A DNA stretch of 7,168 bases from Caulobacteraceae bacterium (GCA_028291305.1 JAQGII010000100.1:1-7168); one strand, 5' to 3'; positions 1 through 7,102 are shown, counted from the first letter of the stretch. Numbers and translations are program-made. The notes: generated by a model not told the origin, from the sequence alone.

Positions 1-1271
1 GCGACGAGGCGGCCGCCCTGGTCAGCCACCGGCACGCCACCGAGATCGATCCCGCCTACGCCGATCCGGTGGGGACGATGGCCTTGCTGGCGCTGCAGCA
101 CCAGGACCCCGGGACCGCGCGCGCCTACGCCGAGCAGGCCCTGGCGCTGGATCCCGCCCAGCCCGCCGCCGCCCTCGCCCTGGCCCGCCTGGCGGTGCAG
201 GAGGGGCGGCCCGCCGAGGCGATCGACCGCCTGGCCCTGGCGCGGGACCATGGCCGGGCCGCGCCGCCGCAGCAGGATGCCCTCGCCCACCGGGTCCGCG
301 GCGATGCCCTCGACGCCCTGGGCCGCAAGACCGAAGCCTTCGACGCCTACGCGGCTTCGGCCGCCATCTTCCGCCGGCGGCACGCCCGCGCCTGCGCGGG
401 GCCGCAGCCGCTGGCGGGGCTCGACCTCTGCCATCGCCTGCGCGACGGCTACCGCGCGGCCGACGCGGCGCTGTGGCAGCCGGCGGGCAGCCTCGCCGAA
501 ACCGGCGGCGGCGCGGTGGGGCATGTGTTCGTGGTGGGCTTCCCCCGCTCGGGCACCACGCTGCTGGAACAGGTGCTGGCCAGCCACCCCCAGGTCGTCG
601 CCCTGGAGGAGCAGACCACCCTGATGCCCGCCATCGACGCCTACCTCGATCCGCCGGACAACATCGACGCCCTGGCCCATATGGACGAGGCGGCCGCCGA
701 CCATTGGCGGCGGGATTATTGGGCGCGGGTCAGGAGCTTCGGCGTCGATCCCGCCGGCAAGGTGTTCGTCGACAAGCAGCCCTTCTACACCCTGTGGCTG
801 CCGCTGATCGGCAAGCTGTTCCCAGAGGCCCGCATCGTGGTCGCCCGGCGTGATCCGCGCGACGTGGTGCTGAGCTGCTTCCGCCGGCCGTTCCGCATGA
901 CCCCGGTGACCTACGAACTGATGGACCTGGAGCGTTCGGCGCGGCTCTACGCCGGGGCCATGGACATCCTGGCGGTGTTCCTGGAGCGTTCGCGCAACCC
1001 CAGCCTGATCTACCGCCACGAGGACCTGGTGGCCGACTTCGACGCCGTGGCGGGGCGGTTGTGCGACTTCCTGGGCCTGCCGTGGACCGATTTGCTGAGG
1101 GAGTTCCCCGAAACCGCCCGCAAGCGCCCCATCCGCACTCCCAGCGCGCCGCAGGTGCGGAAGGGCCTGAACCGCGACGGGATCGAAGCCTGGAGAGGCT
1201 ATGCGGTGGCGCTGGCGCCCGTCCTGCTGGCGCTGGAGCCCTATGTCCAAGCGTTCGGCTATTCGGCCTAG
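1..1271 (+). CDS. TPR-repeat sulfotransferase family protein, 5' end outside the window
   Basis: The frame is open from the first full codon at position 3 to TAG at 1269-1271, so the gene starts upstream. A GTG at 69 and an ATG at 78 are internal codons of an unbroken TPR region, not likely starts. The first ~110 visible codons are Ala/Leu-rich helical pairs of TPR type, with recurring ALALDP and AEAIDRLALA patterns. The rest is a PAPS-dependent sulfotransferase domain. It has the 5'-phosphosulfate loop FPRSGTT (codons 540-560), then an LEEQTT segment (603-620) placed like the catalytic Glu of tyrosylprotein sulfotransferases. The 3'-phosphate motif RRDPRDVVLS follows (846-875), then YRHEDL, and a C-terminal Trp/Tyr-containing tail ending near FGY that is usual in this family. 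It should move sulfate from PAPS to a protein or small acceptor; the acceptor cannot be read from sequence. TPR domains usually recruit protein partners. The next gene on this strand is the FlaEY-like protein, so a flagellar target is possible but unproven. Confidence 0.9.
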   Translation, partial: DEAAALVSHRHATEIDPAYADPVGTMALLALQHQDPGTARAYAEQALALDPAQPAAALALARLAVQEGRPAEAIDRLALARDHGRAAPPQQDALAHRVRGDALDALGRKTEAFDAYAASAAIFRRRHARACAGPQPLAGLDLCHRLRDGYRAADAALWQPAGSLAETGGGAVGHVFVVGFPRSGTTLLEQVLASHPQVVALEEQTTLMPAIDAYLDPPDNIDALAHMDEAAADHWRRDYWARVRSFGVDPAGKVFVDKQPFYTLWLPLIGKLFPEARIVVARRDPRDVVLSCFRRPFRMTPVTYELMDLERSARLYAGAMDILAVFLERSRNPSLIYRHEDLVADFDAVAGRLCDFLGLPWTDLLREFPETARKRPIRTPSAPQVRKGLNRDGIEAWRGYAVALAPVLLALEPYVQAFGYSA

Positions 1272-1287
1272 GCGGCGGCGGAATGAT

Positions 1288-1321
1288 GAATCCAATCAAG
1301 TCGATGCCGGCCGGCTTAACC
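1288..1321 (+). promoter_or_regulatory. Possible CcrM and CtrA-type sites upstream of the FlaEY-like gene
   Basis: The 109-bp gap between the sulfotransferase stop and the ATG at 1381 has a short A/T-richer patch. It contains GAATC (1288-1292), which fits the CcrM methylation sequence GANTC. It also contains TTAACC (1316-1321), which fits one half of the CtrA box. The partner TTAA expected seven bases upstream is absent (TGCC is found), and no convincing -10 element follows. Both motifs occur by chance. In Caulobacterales, flagellar genes are often timed through CtrA and CcrM, which is why they are listed. Confidence 0.25.
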
Positions 1322-1380
1322 GGATGTCAACCGCCCCGGGCCACTGTGGTCGCGCGCGCCGACGCGCATGGATCCGCCTG

Positions 1381-4300
1381 ATGGTCAGTTCGATAACGGG
1401 CCCGAGCCTGCTGAGCTACTATCAGGGCCAGACGGCCCTCAGCATGCTGTCGGGCTCCGCGTCCGGTTCCAGCACTGCGGCCGCGGCCACCAGTTCCGCC
1501 CTGCTCAGCTATCTGACCGGCAAGGAGGGCATCGCCAGCGCCGCTTCGACCAGCGCCAACGTCAAGGTCCCGACCGCGCCCTGGAGTTCGACGGTCGCGA
1601 AGCCCAGCGTCAGCTCCGCCGTGCAGAACGCGGTCAACGGCGCCGCCTTCGTCGATCCGAGCAGCGCCAAGCTGGATGCGCCCGCCGGGGTCAACACCAG
1701 CGACTACCAGGACCTGTTCGCCCTCTACCAGGGTCTGAACACCCTCAACGACATCGCCCAGACCGCCGCGGCGGCGGGGACCTCCTCGGCCAGCTCCAGC
1801 CTGTCGTCGATCTCGTCGGCGCAGCTGCAGTCGACCTTCGTCTCGGGCATGAATCAGGTCCAGAACTTCCTGAGCAACGCCCCGTTCAACGCCTTCAACC
1901 TGACTTCCGGCAAGGTCAACACCACGGTGCAATCCACCGTCGGCATCCCCAACGGCGCCTACCAGACCTACACCACCGGCATCATCGGGACGGGCCAGGA
2001 GGAGCTGCCGCTGAAGGCGCTGCAGGGCAACGTGCAGTTCACCATCTCGGTGGCCAACAAATACGCCACCACCACCATCACCAAGCCTGACGGGACCACG
2101 ACCAGCACCACCCAGCCCCCGACCACGGTCAACATCGACCTGTCGGGCATGGGCTCCAAGGCCCGCACGATCGACAACGTCGTCAACTACATCAACACCC
2201 AGCTGTCCACGGCCAACGTCTCCACCCGCTTCAGCATCGCCAATCTGGGCAACGCCACCGTCACCAGCACCGTCGGCGGCCAGACCACGACCACCAAGGG
2301 CGATCCCCAGTGGGGCTTCTCCATCAAGGGCTCGTCCGCGGAATCGGTCAGCTTCTCCGCGCCGTCCACCGCCGCCGCCGTCTATGTCAGCATGGGCACG
2401 GGCGGGGCCCCGACCTACACCTCGAGCACCTCCACGACTTCGTCCACCTCCTCGTCCTCGTCGTCGACCACCCCGACCGGCGAGCAGATGATGAAGCTGC
2501 AGACCGGCAACAACGTGGTCGGCACGGCGCCAACGCCCATCTCCAACGCCGGCAACACCACCGGACTGCCCGTCGGCGGGGTGTTCGCCAAGACCCTGCC
2601 CGACGGGGTGGATTCGGTGCAGGCCAGCGCCACGGCGTCGGACGGCTCGGTCTATCTGCTGGCCGACGTCTCGGGCTCGCTGAACAATGCGTCGGTAGCC
2701 GGGACCCAGGGCGTGGCCCTGCTCAAGTACGACGCCGCCGGCAAGCTGCTCTACACCAAACAGCTCGCCGGCCTGCAGACCGCCTCGGGCTATTCCCTGG
2801 CGGTCAACACCGACGGCAGCGTCGCGGTGGCGGGCACCAACACCACCAACTCGACCACCACGGCCAACGGCGTGACCACCGCGGGAACCACCAGCGCCTT
2901 CGTCCAGGTGTTCGACTCCACCGGCGCGCCCAGCTGGAGCCAGACGATCCCGGCGACGGCCGGGGGCGCCGCGGCTTCGGGCGTCGTGTTCGGCGCGGAC
3001 GGTTCGGTCTATGTCAGCGGGGCCACCACCGGCATGGTCGGCAACCAGATCATGCACGGGGCATCCGACGAATTCATCCAGGGGTTCACCAAAGCGGGCG
3101 TGGCCACCTTCACCACCCAGTTCGGCTCCAGCGGCGACAACACCTCGGCCGGGATGGCCTACGACAGCGCGACGAACGCGCTCTACACGCTGGGCACGGA
3201 AAACGGCAAGGCGGTGGTGCGCAGCTTCTCCCTGAACGGGACCCACAAGCCCACCCCGGTCGCCACCCGGACCCTGGGCAGCGCCACCGGCCTGGTGGGC
3301 ATCGCGGTCACCAACGGCCAGGTGGTGGTGGGCGGCAACGTCTCGACGGCGACCATCAACGCGGCCACGGTGGCCAAGCCCTATACCGGCGTCGGCGACG
3401 GCTTCATCGCCACCCTGTCCACCAACCTGACCGCCCAGGCCAGCGACACGGTCACCTATCTGGGCAAGTCCGGCGCGACGCAGACGGCGACCGCGCTGTC
3501 GGTGGCCGGCGGCCAGGCCTATCTGACCGGCACCATCGCCAACGACCCTTCCAGCCTCGCCGCGATCGGCGCCACCGAGGGCTTCGTCACGGGCGTCGAC
3601 ACCTCCAGCGGCGCGGTCTCCTATTCCAGCACCTTCGCCGGGGCCAACGGCCAGGCCGTACCGACGGCCGTCTCCGTCTCCTCCACGGGGACATCGGTGC
3701 TCGACCAGCTGGGCCTGCCCCAGGGCGCCCTCAACCCGGCCAGTTCCGGCCTGCTGACCGCCGCGACGGCGATCAAGGCCGGCGACAGCTTCTATCTGCG
3801 CACCACGCCCGGCGGCCCGCAGACCAAGATCACCATCACCGCCAAGGACACCCTGGCGACCCTGGCGACCAAGCTGACCACGGCCATGCACGGATCGGGC
3901 ACCGCCACCGTGGTGGCCGTGGGCAGCACCAGCCAGCTGTCGATCACGCCCAACAACACCACCGATTTCATCGAGCTGGATCCGCAGCAGGCGTCGAGCG
4001 GCCTCTCCTACACCGCCCAGAGCAATGGGTCGGGCACGAACGTCCTGTCGGCGCTGGGCCTGCCCAGCGGGGTGATCCGCACCGTGGCGACGGTCAACAA
4101 CCTGACCGACGTGAAGCAGCTGCGCGAATACGGCCTGAACCTGCCCACCAACCTGAATCTCAACACCGCGACCGACGCGCAGCATGCGTCCAACGCCATC
4201 CAGGCGGCCATGTACGCCGTGAAGCAGGCCTATCAGGACCTGGTCAACCCGCCGACCATGGCCTCCGAACAGGCCGCCGCCGCCAAGAGCAGCGGCGGCA

Positions 4301-4425
4301 GCGTGCCGACCTACCTGACCAATCAGATCGCCAACTACTCGGCGGGGCTGGCGCGCCTGACCGCCGGGCAGACCTCGACCAGCAGCAGCGCCAGCAGCGG
4401 CGGGATCCTCAGCCTGTTCCGATAA
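1381..4425 (+). CDS. flaEY: FlaEY-like flagellar regulatory/assembly protein with a beta-propeller core
   Basis: 1014 residues from ATG 1381, whose product begins with SITGPSLLSYYQ, the kind of N-terminus I associate with Caulobacter FlaEY. A weak GGA (1370-1372) lies eight bases ahead of it. The in-frame ATG at 1324 would add 19 Arg-rich residues and is less likely. Visible order: a Ser/Ala-rich helical N-terminus (1-205); a beta/alpha segment (about 208-343) with TVNIDLS and NYINTQL, resembling hook-associated 'IN' domains; a Ser/Thr linker (346-366); about six SBBP-like propeller blades (about 400-750) with recurring DGSVYV and 'F..FD..G' patterns; a FliD-like segment (772-895) with ITITAKDTLATLATKL, bounded by VLDQLGLPQG and VLSALGLPSG; and a helical C-terminus with YLTNQIANYSAGLARL (978-993). 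There is no cysteine and no signal peptide, as in many flagellar export substrates. Caulobacter FlaEY was described as modulating flagellin and chemotaxis gene expression. The name rests on remembered similarity, so it is less certain than the gene. The alternative is an unrelated secreted or filament-associated propeller protein. Confidence 0.65.
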   Translation: MVSSITGPSLLSYYQGQTALSMLSGSASGSSTAAAATSSALLSYLTGKEGIASAASTSANVKVPTAPWSSTVAKPSVSSAVQNAVNGAAFVDPSSAKLDAPAGVNTSDYQDLFALYQGLNTLNDIAQTAAAAGTSSASSSLSSISSAQLQSTFVSGMNQVQNFLSNAPFNAFNLTSGKVNTTVQSTVGIPNGAYQTYTTGIIGTGQEELPLKALQGNVQFTISVANKYATTTITKPDGTTTSTTQPPTTVNIDLSGMGSKARTIDNVVNYINTQLSTANVSTRFSIANLGNATVTSTVGGQTTTTKGDPQWGFSIKGSSAESVSFSAPSTAAAVYVSMGTGGAPTYTSSTSTTSSTSSSSSSTTPTGEQMMKLQTGNNVVGTAPTPISNAGNTTGLPVGGVFAKTLPDGVDSVQASATASDGSVYLLADVSGSLNNASVAGTQGVALLKYDAAGKLLYTKQLAGLQTASGYSLAVNTDGSVAVAGTNTTNSTTTANGVTTAGTTSAFVQVFDSTGAPSWSQTIPATAGGAAASGVVFGADGSVYVSGATTGMVGNQIMHGASDEFIQGFTKAGVATFTTQFGSSGDNTSAGMAYDSATNALYTLGTENGKAVVRSFSLNGTHKPTPVATRTLGSATGLVGIAVTNGQVVVGGNVSTATINAATVAKPYTGVGDGFIATLSTNLTAQASDTVTYLGKSGATQTATALSVAGGQAYLTGTIANDPSSLAAIGATEGFVTGVDTSSGAVSYSSTFAGANGQAVPTAVSVSSTGTSVLDQLGLPQGALNPASSGLLTAATAIKAGDSFYLRTTPGGPQTKITITAKDTLATLATKLTTAMHGSGTATVVAVGSTSQLSITPNNTTDFIELDPQQASSGLSYTAQSNGSGTNVLSALGLPSGVIRTVATVNNLTDVKQLREYGLNLPTNLNLNTATDAQHASNAIQAAMYAVKQAYQDLVNPPTMASEQAAAAKSSGGSVPTYLTNQIANYSAGLARLTAGQTSTSSSASSGGILSLFR
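2416..2478 (+). repeat. Low-complexity Ser/Thr linker coding stretch
   Basis: Codons for residues 346-366 of the FlaEY-like protein are almost only Ser and Thr (TCG, TCC, AGC, ACC, ACG), in a tract including six consecutive Ser. It separates the N-terminal flagellar-like segment from the propeller, so it is best read as a flexible linker. Such tracts often vary in length between strains. Confidence 0.8.
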
Positions 4426-4426
4426 G

Positions 4427-4445
4427 GCCCCGGCGCAAGCGGGGC
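4427..4445. terminator. G+C-rich inverted repeat in the convergent gap, possible bidirectional terminator
   Basis: GCCCCG (4427-4432) and CGGGGC (4440-4445) form a perfect 6-bp stem around a 7-base loop. It starts one base after the FlaEY-like stop codon and lies within five bases of the decarboxylase stop on the other strand. The gap is only 24 bp, so one element would have to serve both genes. Neither side has a U-tract, so it would be a weak or non-canonical terminator. Confidence 0.45.
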
Positions 4446-4449
4446 GGAT

Positions 4450-5529
4450 CTAGAGTTTGAACACCGTCTCGGCGTTGGTCTGGAACAGCATCTTCTTGAC
4501 CTCGTCGCTGATATCGAGATCGTCGGTGGCGATCACTTCGGCGACATCATGCTGGTAGGGGTAGTCCATGGCGTAGAGCACCCGCTCCACCCCCAGGACC
4601 TCCTGGCAAAGCTTGATGGCCGGCTCCCACGCGAAACCGCTGGTGGTGACGTAGACATTGCGGCGCAGGTAGTCGCTCACCTTGCCCTGGATCGGCTGCA
4701 TGCGCTCGTAGCGCTTGGCCACCACGCCGGCGCGGTGCATGTAGTCCAGGCGGTACATCCAGAACGGCAGGGCCTCGCCCAGGTGGCCGACCACGAAGGT
4801 CAGCTTGGGGAAGCGGTCGAAGACGCCGGTGGTGATCAGCCGCAGCAGGTGCAGGCCGGTCTCGACCCCGAAACCGTAGATGGCGCCGTCCAGTCCCGCG
4901 TCCAGGAAGGGCCCGATCATGGCCGGCGGCGGCACCTGGGGATGCAGGTAGATGGGGGCGTCGAGCGCCTCGGCGGCCTCCAGCAGCGGCCAGAACTTGG
5001 GGTCGTCCAGGTATTCGCCGAAGGTGTGCGAGTGGATGATCGCGCCCTTGAGGCCCAGCTTGGTGACGCTGCGCTCCAGCTCCTTGGCGGCGGCGTTGGC
5101 GTCCTGCGGCGCGACCGCGGCCAGGCCCGCGAAACGGGTCGGATGCTTCCTGCAGGCGTCGGACAGCACGTCGTTGGCGTAGGCGGCAAAGGACGTGGCC
5201 TGGGGCGCGGGCATCACCTGCACGCCCGGCGAGGTCAGGCCGATCACCTGCATGTCGATGCCGCGCTGGTCCATGTGCGAAATGCGCAGCTCGCCCAGGT
5301 CGGTCAGATAGTCGCGGATCTGCTTGGCCCGCAGGCTATCGCTGCCCAGATAGAAGCCGAACATCGTGTTGAAGCCGGGGTCGTTCAGCAGCTTCTTGTC
5401 GAGCATCTCACGATAGATGTTCAGCATTTCCGGCGGACAGAACGCTTCTTCGGTGGCAATGCGCTTGTACGAGACCTTTTTCAGTTCTTCGTTGGCCTCA
5501 TGGAGCGTGCCGGGCAGAGTTTGATACAT
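4450..5529 (-). CDS. LigW-like aromatic acid decarboxylase (5-carboxyvanillate decarboxylase family, amidohydrolase fold)
   Basis: 359 residues from the ATG at 5529. An ATG six codons upstream (5547) is also in frame, but GAGAGAGG (5541-5534) sits just ahead of 5529, and the shorter N-terminus is nearer the length remembered for LigW. The protein is a metal-dependent TIM-barrel decarboxylase of the ACMSD/2,3-dihydroxybenzoate decarboxylase branch. Motifs: IATEEAF (Glu27), YLHP (His196), VGHLGEALP (His249) and YAMDYPYQ (Asp322). The spacings of 169, 53 and 73 residues match the Mn2+ ligands I recall for LigW (Glu19, His188, His241, Asp314). Arg260 and Tyr325 fall where LigW has active-site Arg and Tyr. 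Whole stretches such as DGAIYGFGVETGLHLLRLIT and the end QTNAE..FKL also look like LigW. The likely reaction is non-oxidative removal of a carboxylate from a phenolic acid in the cytoplasm; 5-carboxyvanillate to vanillate is the best precedent. A related hydroxy-aromatic acid is possible. It follows the permease gene by 54 bp and is probably co-transcribed with it. Confidence 0.8.
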   Translation of the reverse strand: MYQTLPGTLHEANEELKKVSYKRIATEEAFCPPEMLNIYREMLDKKLLNDPGFNTMFGFYLGSDSLRAKQIRDYLTDLGELRISHMDQRGIDMQVIGLTSPGVQVMPAPQATSFAAYANDVLSDACRKHPTRFAGLAAVAPQDANAAAKELERSVTKLGLKGAIIHSHTFGEYLDDPKFWPLLEAAEALDAPIYLHPQVPPPAMIGPFLDAGLDGAIYGFGVETGLHLLRLITTGVFDRFPKLTFVVGHLGEALPFWMYRLDYMHRAGVVAKRYERMQPIQGKVSDYLRRNVYVTTSGFAWEPAIKLCQEVLGVERVLYAMDYPYQHDVAEVIATDDLDISDEVKKMLFQTNAETVFKL

Positions 5530-5533
5530 AGGG

Positions 5534-5541
5534 CCTCTCTC
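5534..5541 (-). promoter_or_regulatory. Ribosome binding site deciding the decarboxylase start
   Basis: On the - strand GAGAGAGG ends four bases before the ATG at 5529. The alternative ATG at 5547 lies upstream of this purine run and has no comparable element, so the shorter protein is preferred. Confidence 0.6.
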
Positions 5542-5560
5542 GAACATTGACCTATCCGGG

Positions 5561-5583
5561 CCCGCCGGCGTTGCCGCGGCGGG
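5561..5583 (-). other. Intercistronic hairpin between permease and decarboxylase genes
   Basis: CCCGCCG (5561-5567) and CGGCGGG (5577-5583) form a perfect 7-bp inverted repeat with a 9-base loop, directly after the permease stop codon at 5584-5586. No T-run follows on the - strand, so a full terminator is unlikely. It could act as a 3' stabiliser or partial attenuator that lowers decarboxylase relative to permease output. Short G+C stems are common by chance at this GC content. Confidence 0.4.
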
Positions 5584-6942
5584 TCAAGCTTTCACATTTA
5601 CGGGTTCGACGCCCACCGGGGCGACGCGGGCGCCGGAAGGCTTGTTGCGCGCCACCAGCCAGATGGCGAGCGCCGCGAACAGGCCGGGAATGGCGCAGAT
5701 CTCGAACAGGGTGTGGGCTTCCACCCCTCCGGCGATCAAGGCCCCGATCACATAGGACCCCAGGATGGTGCCGAGCCGGCCGATGCCGAGGGCCCAGCCG
5801 ATGCCGCTGGCGCGCACCTGGGACGGATAGTAGTTGCCGACGAAGGCGTTGGCCGCGCTCTGCCCGCCCACCACGCAGAAGCCGGCGGCGGAGATGGCCG
5901 TGACGATCAGGGTCGGGTTCACGCCCGCCGAGCCGATCAGGAAGCAGGAGATCGACGCGCCGATGAAGGTGATCGGCAGGACGTAGCGGGACGAGAACCT
6001 GTCGCACAGGAACGCGATCAGCAGCCCGCCGAAGGCGCCGCCGAGCTGATAGAAGCTGGTGGCGAAATTGGCCGTGGCCAGCGGCAGGCCCGCCCCGGTC
6101 ATGATGGTCGGCAGCCAGCTCGACAGCGTGTAGAGCACCATCAGGTTCATGAAAAAGAGCACCCAGATCAGCAGGGTGGGGCCCGCCAGTCCGTCGGCGA
6201 ACAGGCCCAGCACCGGGTTGCCCGGAACCGTCGCCCGCGACTCGTAGGCGGCGCTGACGGCGGGCGTCCAGCCGGGAGCCAGGCCGCGGACCATGGCCAT
6301 GGCGCGGGCGCTGGCCTTGCCCGCCAGCACGAGCGGCAGGGACTCCGGCAGCGACAGGAACAGCAGCGGCGTCAGCAGCAGCGGCGCCACGCCGCCGATG
6401 AAGAACACCGACTGCCAGCCGAAATGGCCGATGGCCAGGCTGGCCACGGCGCCGCCGAGGGCGCCGCCGAGGGAGAAGCCGCACACCGCGACGGTAACCA
6501 GGGTGGCCCGCAGGCGGGTGGGCGAATATTCGGAAACCAGAGCGATCCCGGTCGGCATCGCCCCGCCCAGGGCCACCCCGGTGAGGATGCGCATCAGGAT
6601 CAGTCCGGAGATGTCGGTGACCAGCACCGTCGCCGTCATCAGGACCCCGTAGAGGACCGCGCAGGCGATCAGGATGCGCCGGGCGCCGATCTTGTCGGCC
6701 AGGGGGGTCGCGCCGCAGGCGCCGATCATCACGCCGACCAGCCCCAGGGCGATCACGGGGGTCAGGGCCGCCTTCTTGACGCCCCAGACCTTGATCAGGA
6801 CGGGCGCGACAAAGCCGATGGACTGGGTTCCGTACCCGTCGGTGACCAGCAGCAGCGCGATCAGGCCCAGCACCCAATAGAGCGCGCGGGGGACCCTGGT
6901 CGAATCCAGCACCTGCCGAAAGCCTTCCCCGCGACTATCCAT
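5584..6942 (-). CDS. MFS permease, aromatic acid:H+ symporter (AAHS) type
   Basis: 452 residues, the usual length for PcaK/BenK/DdvK-type permeases, with about twelve hydrophobic segments. The start at 6942 is preceded by GGGGAACG, with a GAGG further upstream (6958-6955). Helix 1 runs into DGYGTQSIGFVAP (residues 35-47), the position of the AAHS DGxD signature. The helix 2-3 loop carries the MFS motif ending DKIGARR (83-89). The second half has a matching CDRFSSR loop after GGAFGGLLIAF. The segment with YYPSQVRASGIGWALGIGRLG is typical of helices 10-11 in this family. It should import an aromatic carboxylate with protons across the inner membrane. The gene directly downstream encodes a LigW-like decarboxylase, which suggests a methoxylated or carboxylated phenolic acid; SYK-6 DdvK, a 5,5'-dehydrodivanillate importer, is the precedent. 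One oddity: the second Asp of DGxD is Gly38 (GGA, 6831-6829). The substrate is inferred from context only. Confidence 0.85.
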   Translation of the reverse strand: MDSRGEGFRQVLDSTRVPRALYWVLGLIALLLVTDGYGTQSIGFVAPVLIKVWGVKKAALTPVIALGLVGVMIGACGATPLADKIGARRILIACAVLYGVLMTATVLVTDISGLILMRILTGVALGGAMPTGIALVSEYSPTRLRATLVTVAVCGFSLGGALGGAVASLAIGHFGWQSVFFIGGVAPLLLTPLLFLSLPESLPLVLAGKASARAMAMVRGLAPGWTPAVSAAYESRATVPGNPVLGLFADGLAGPTLLIWVLFFMNLMVLYTLSSWLPTIMTGAGLPLATANFATSFYQLGGAFGGLLIAFLCDRFSSRYVLPITFIGASISCFLIGSAGVNPTLIVTAISAAGFCVVGGQSAANAFVGNYYPSQVRASGIGWALGIGRLGTILGSYVIGALIAGGVEAHTLFEICAIPGLFAALAIWLVARNKPSGARVAPVGVEPVNVKA

Positions 6943-6960
6943 CGTTCCCCGTTCCCTCGT

Positions 6961-6988
6961 ACCCGGCCCAGGCGTCGGGTCGCTTTTT
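6961..6988 (+). terminator. Hairpin followed by a T-run, in the permease leader but oriented to the + strand
   Basis: ACCCG (6961-6965) pairs with CGGGT (6976-6980); one G-T and one C-G pair extend the stem to seven pairs with a 6-base loop. TTTTT follows at 6984-6988 on the + strand. In that direction it looks like a small intrinsic terminator, which would stop antisense transcripts leaving the permease gene. On the - strand it would be a leader hairpin just upstream of the purine-rich ribosome binding region. Confidence 0.3.
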
Positions 6989-7020
6989 CTTATGGAATTC
7001 CCGTTCTTATGGAATTCCCG
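6987..7020. repeat. Two perfect tandem 17-bp repeats, probable operator
   Basis: TTCTTATGGAATTCCCG occurs at 6987-7003 and again, without any spacer, at 7004-7020. Each copy contains the 8-bp palindrome GGAATTCC (6994-7001 and 7011-7018), so the two dyads lie 17 bp apart. The element ends 45 bp upstream of the permease ATG, in the leader or near a start of transcription, as expected for an operator bound by a dimeric regulator. The TGGAA..TTCC character recalls IclR-type sites, a family that often controls aromatic catabolism, but the spacing is not the classical one. The regulator is not in the window. Confidence 0.6.
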
Positions 7021-7102
7021 GACCTTCCGGATAGGCGGGAAGATTCAGCTCAACGCATCCTACGGATAAGGCGACCTGAGTCCAGCTTGCGGGGCCCGTA
7101 TT

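Noticed and set aside
1213..1227. Sigma-54-like element TGGCGC-N5-CTGC upstream of the FlaEY-like gene
   Set aside because: The GG/GC spacing fits, but it lacks the T of TTGC and lies inside GC-rich coding sequence of the sulfotransferase gene, where such matches are expected by chance.
1201..1380. Longer N-terminus for the FlaEY-like protein, starting at 1201 or 1324
   Set aside because: The extra residues are Arg/Trp-rich and unlike the following Ser/Ala-rich protein. A start at 1201 would also overlap the sulfotransferase gene by about 70 bases.
1327..4185. Very long open frame (952 codons) on the - strand opposite the FlaEY-like gene
   Set aside because: Its product is a Gly/Arg/Ala/His-rich string without folds or motifs, as expected for the antisense of a gene rich in GCC, ACC and AGC codons. 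The + strand frame has coherent domains.
2310..4460. 716-codon + strand frame overlapping the FlaEY-like gene and running past its stop
   Set aside because: The product is Arg/His/Gln/Gly-rich low complexity with no domain. It is a frame-shifted shadow of high-GC coding sequence.
4549..5550. 333-codon + strand frame opposite the decarboxylase
   Set aside because: It is the antisense of a well-supported enzyme gene; its Val/Gln/His/Gly-rich product has no recognisable motif.
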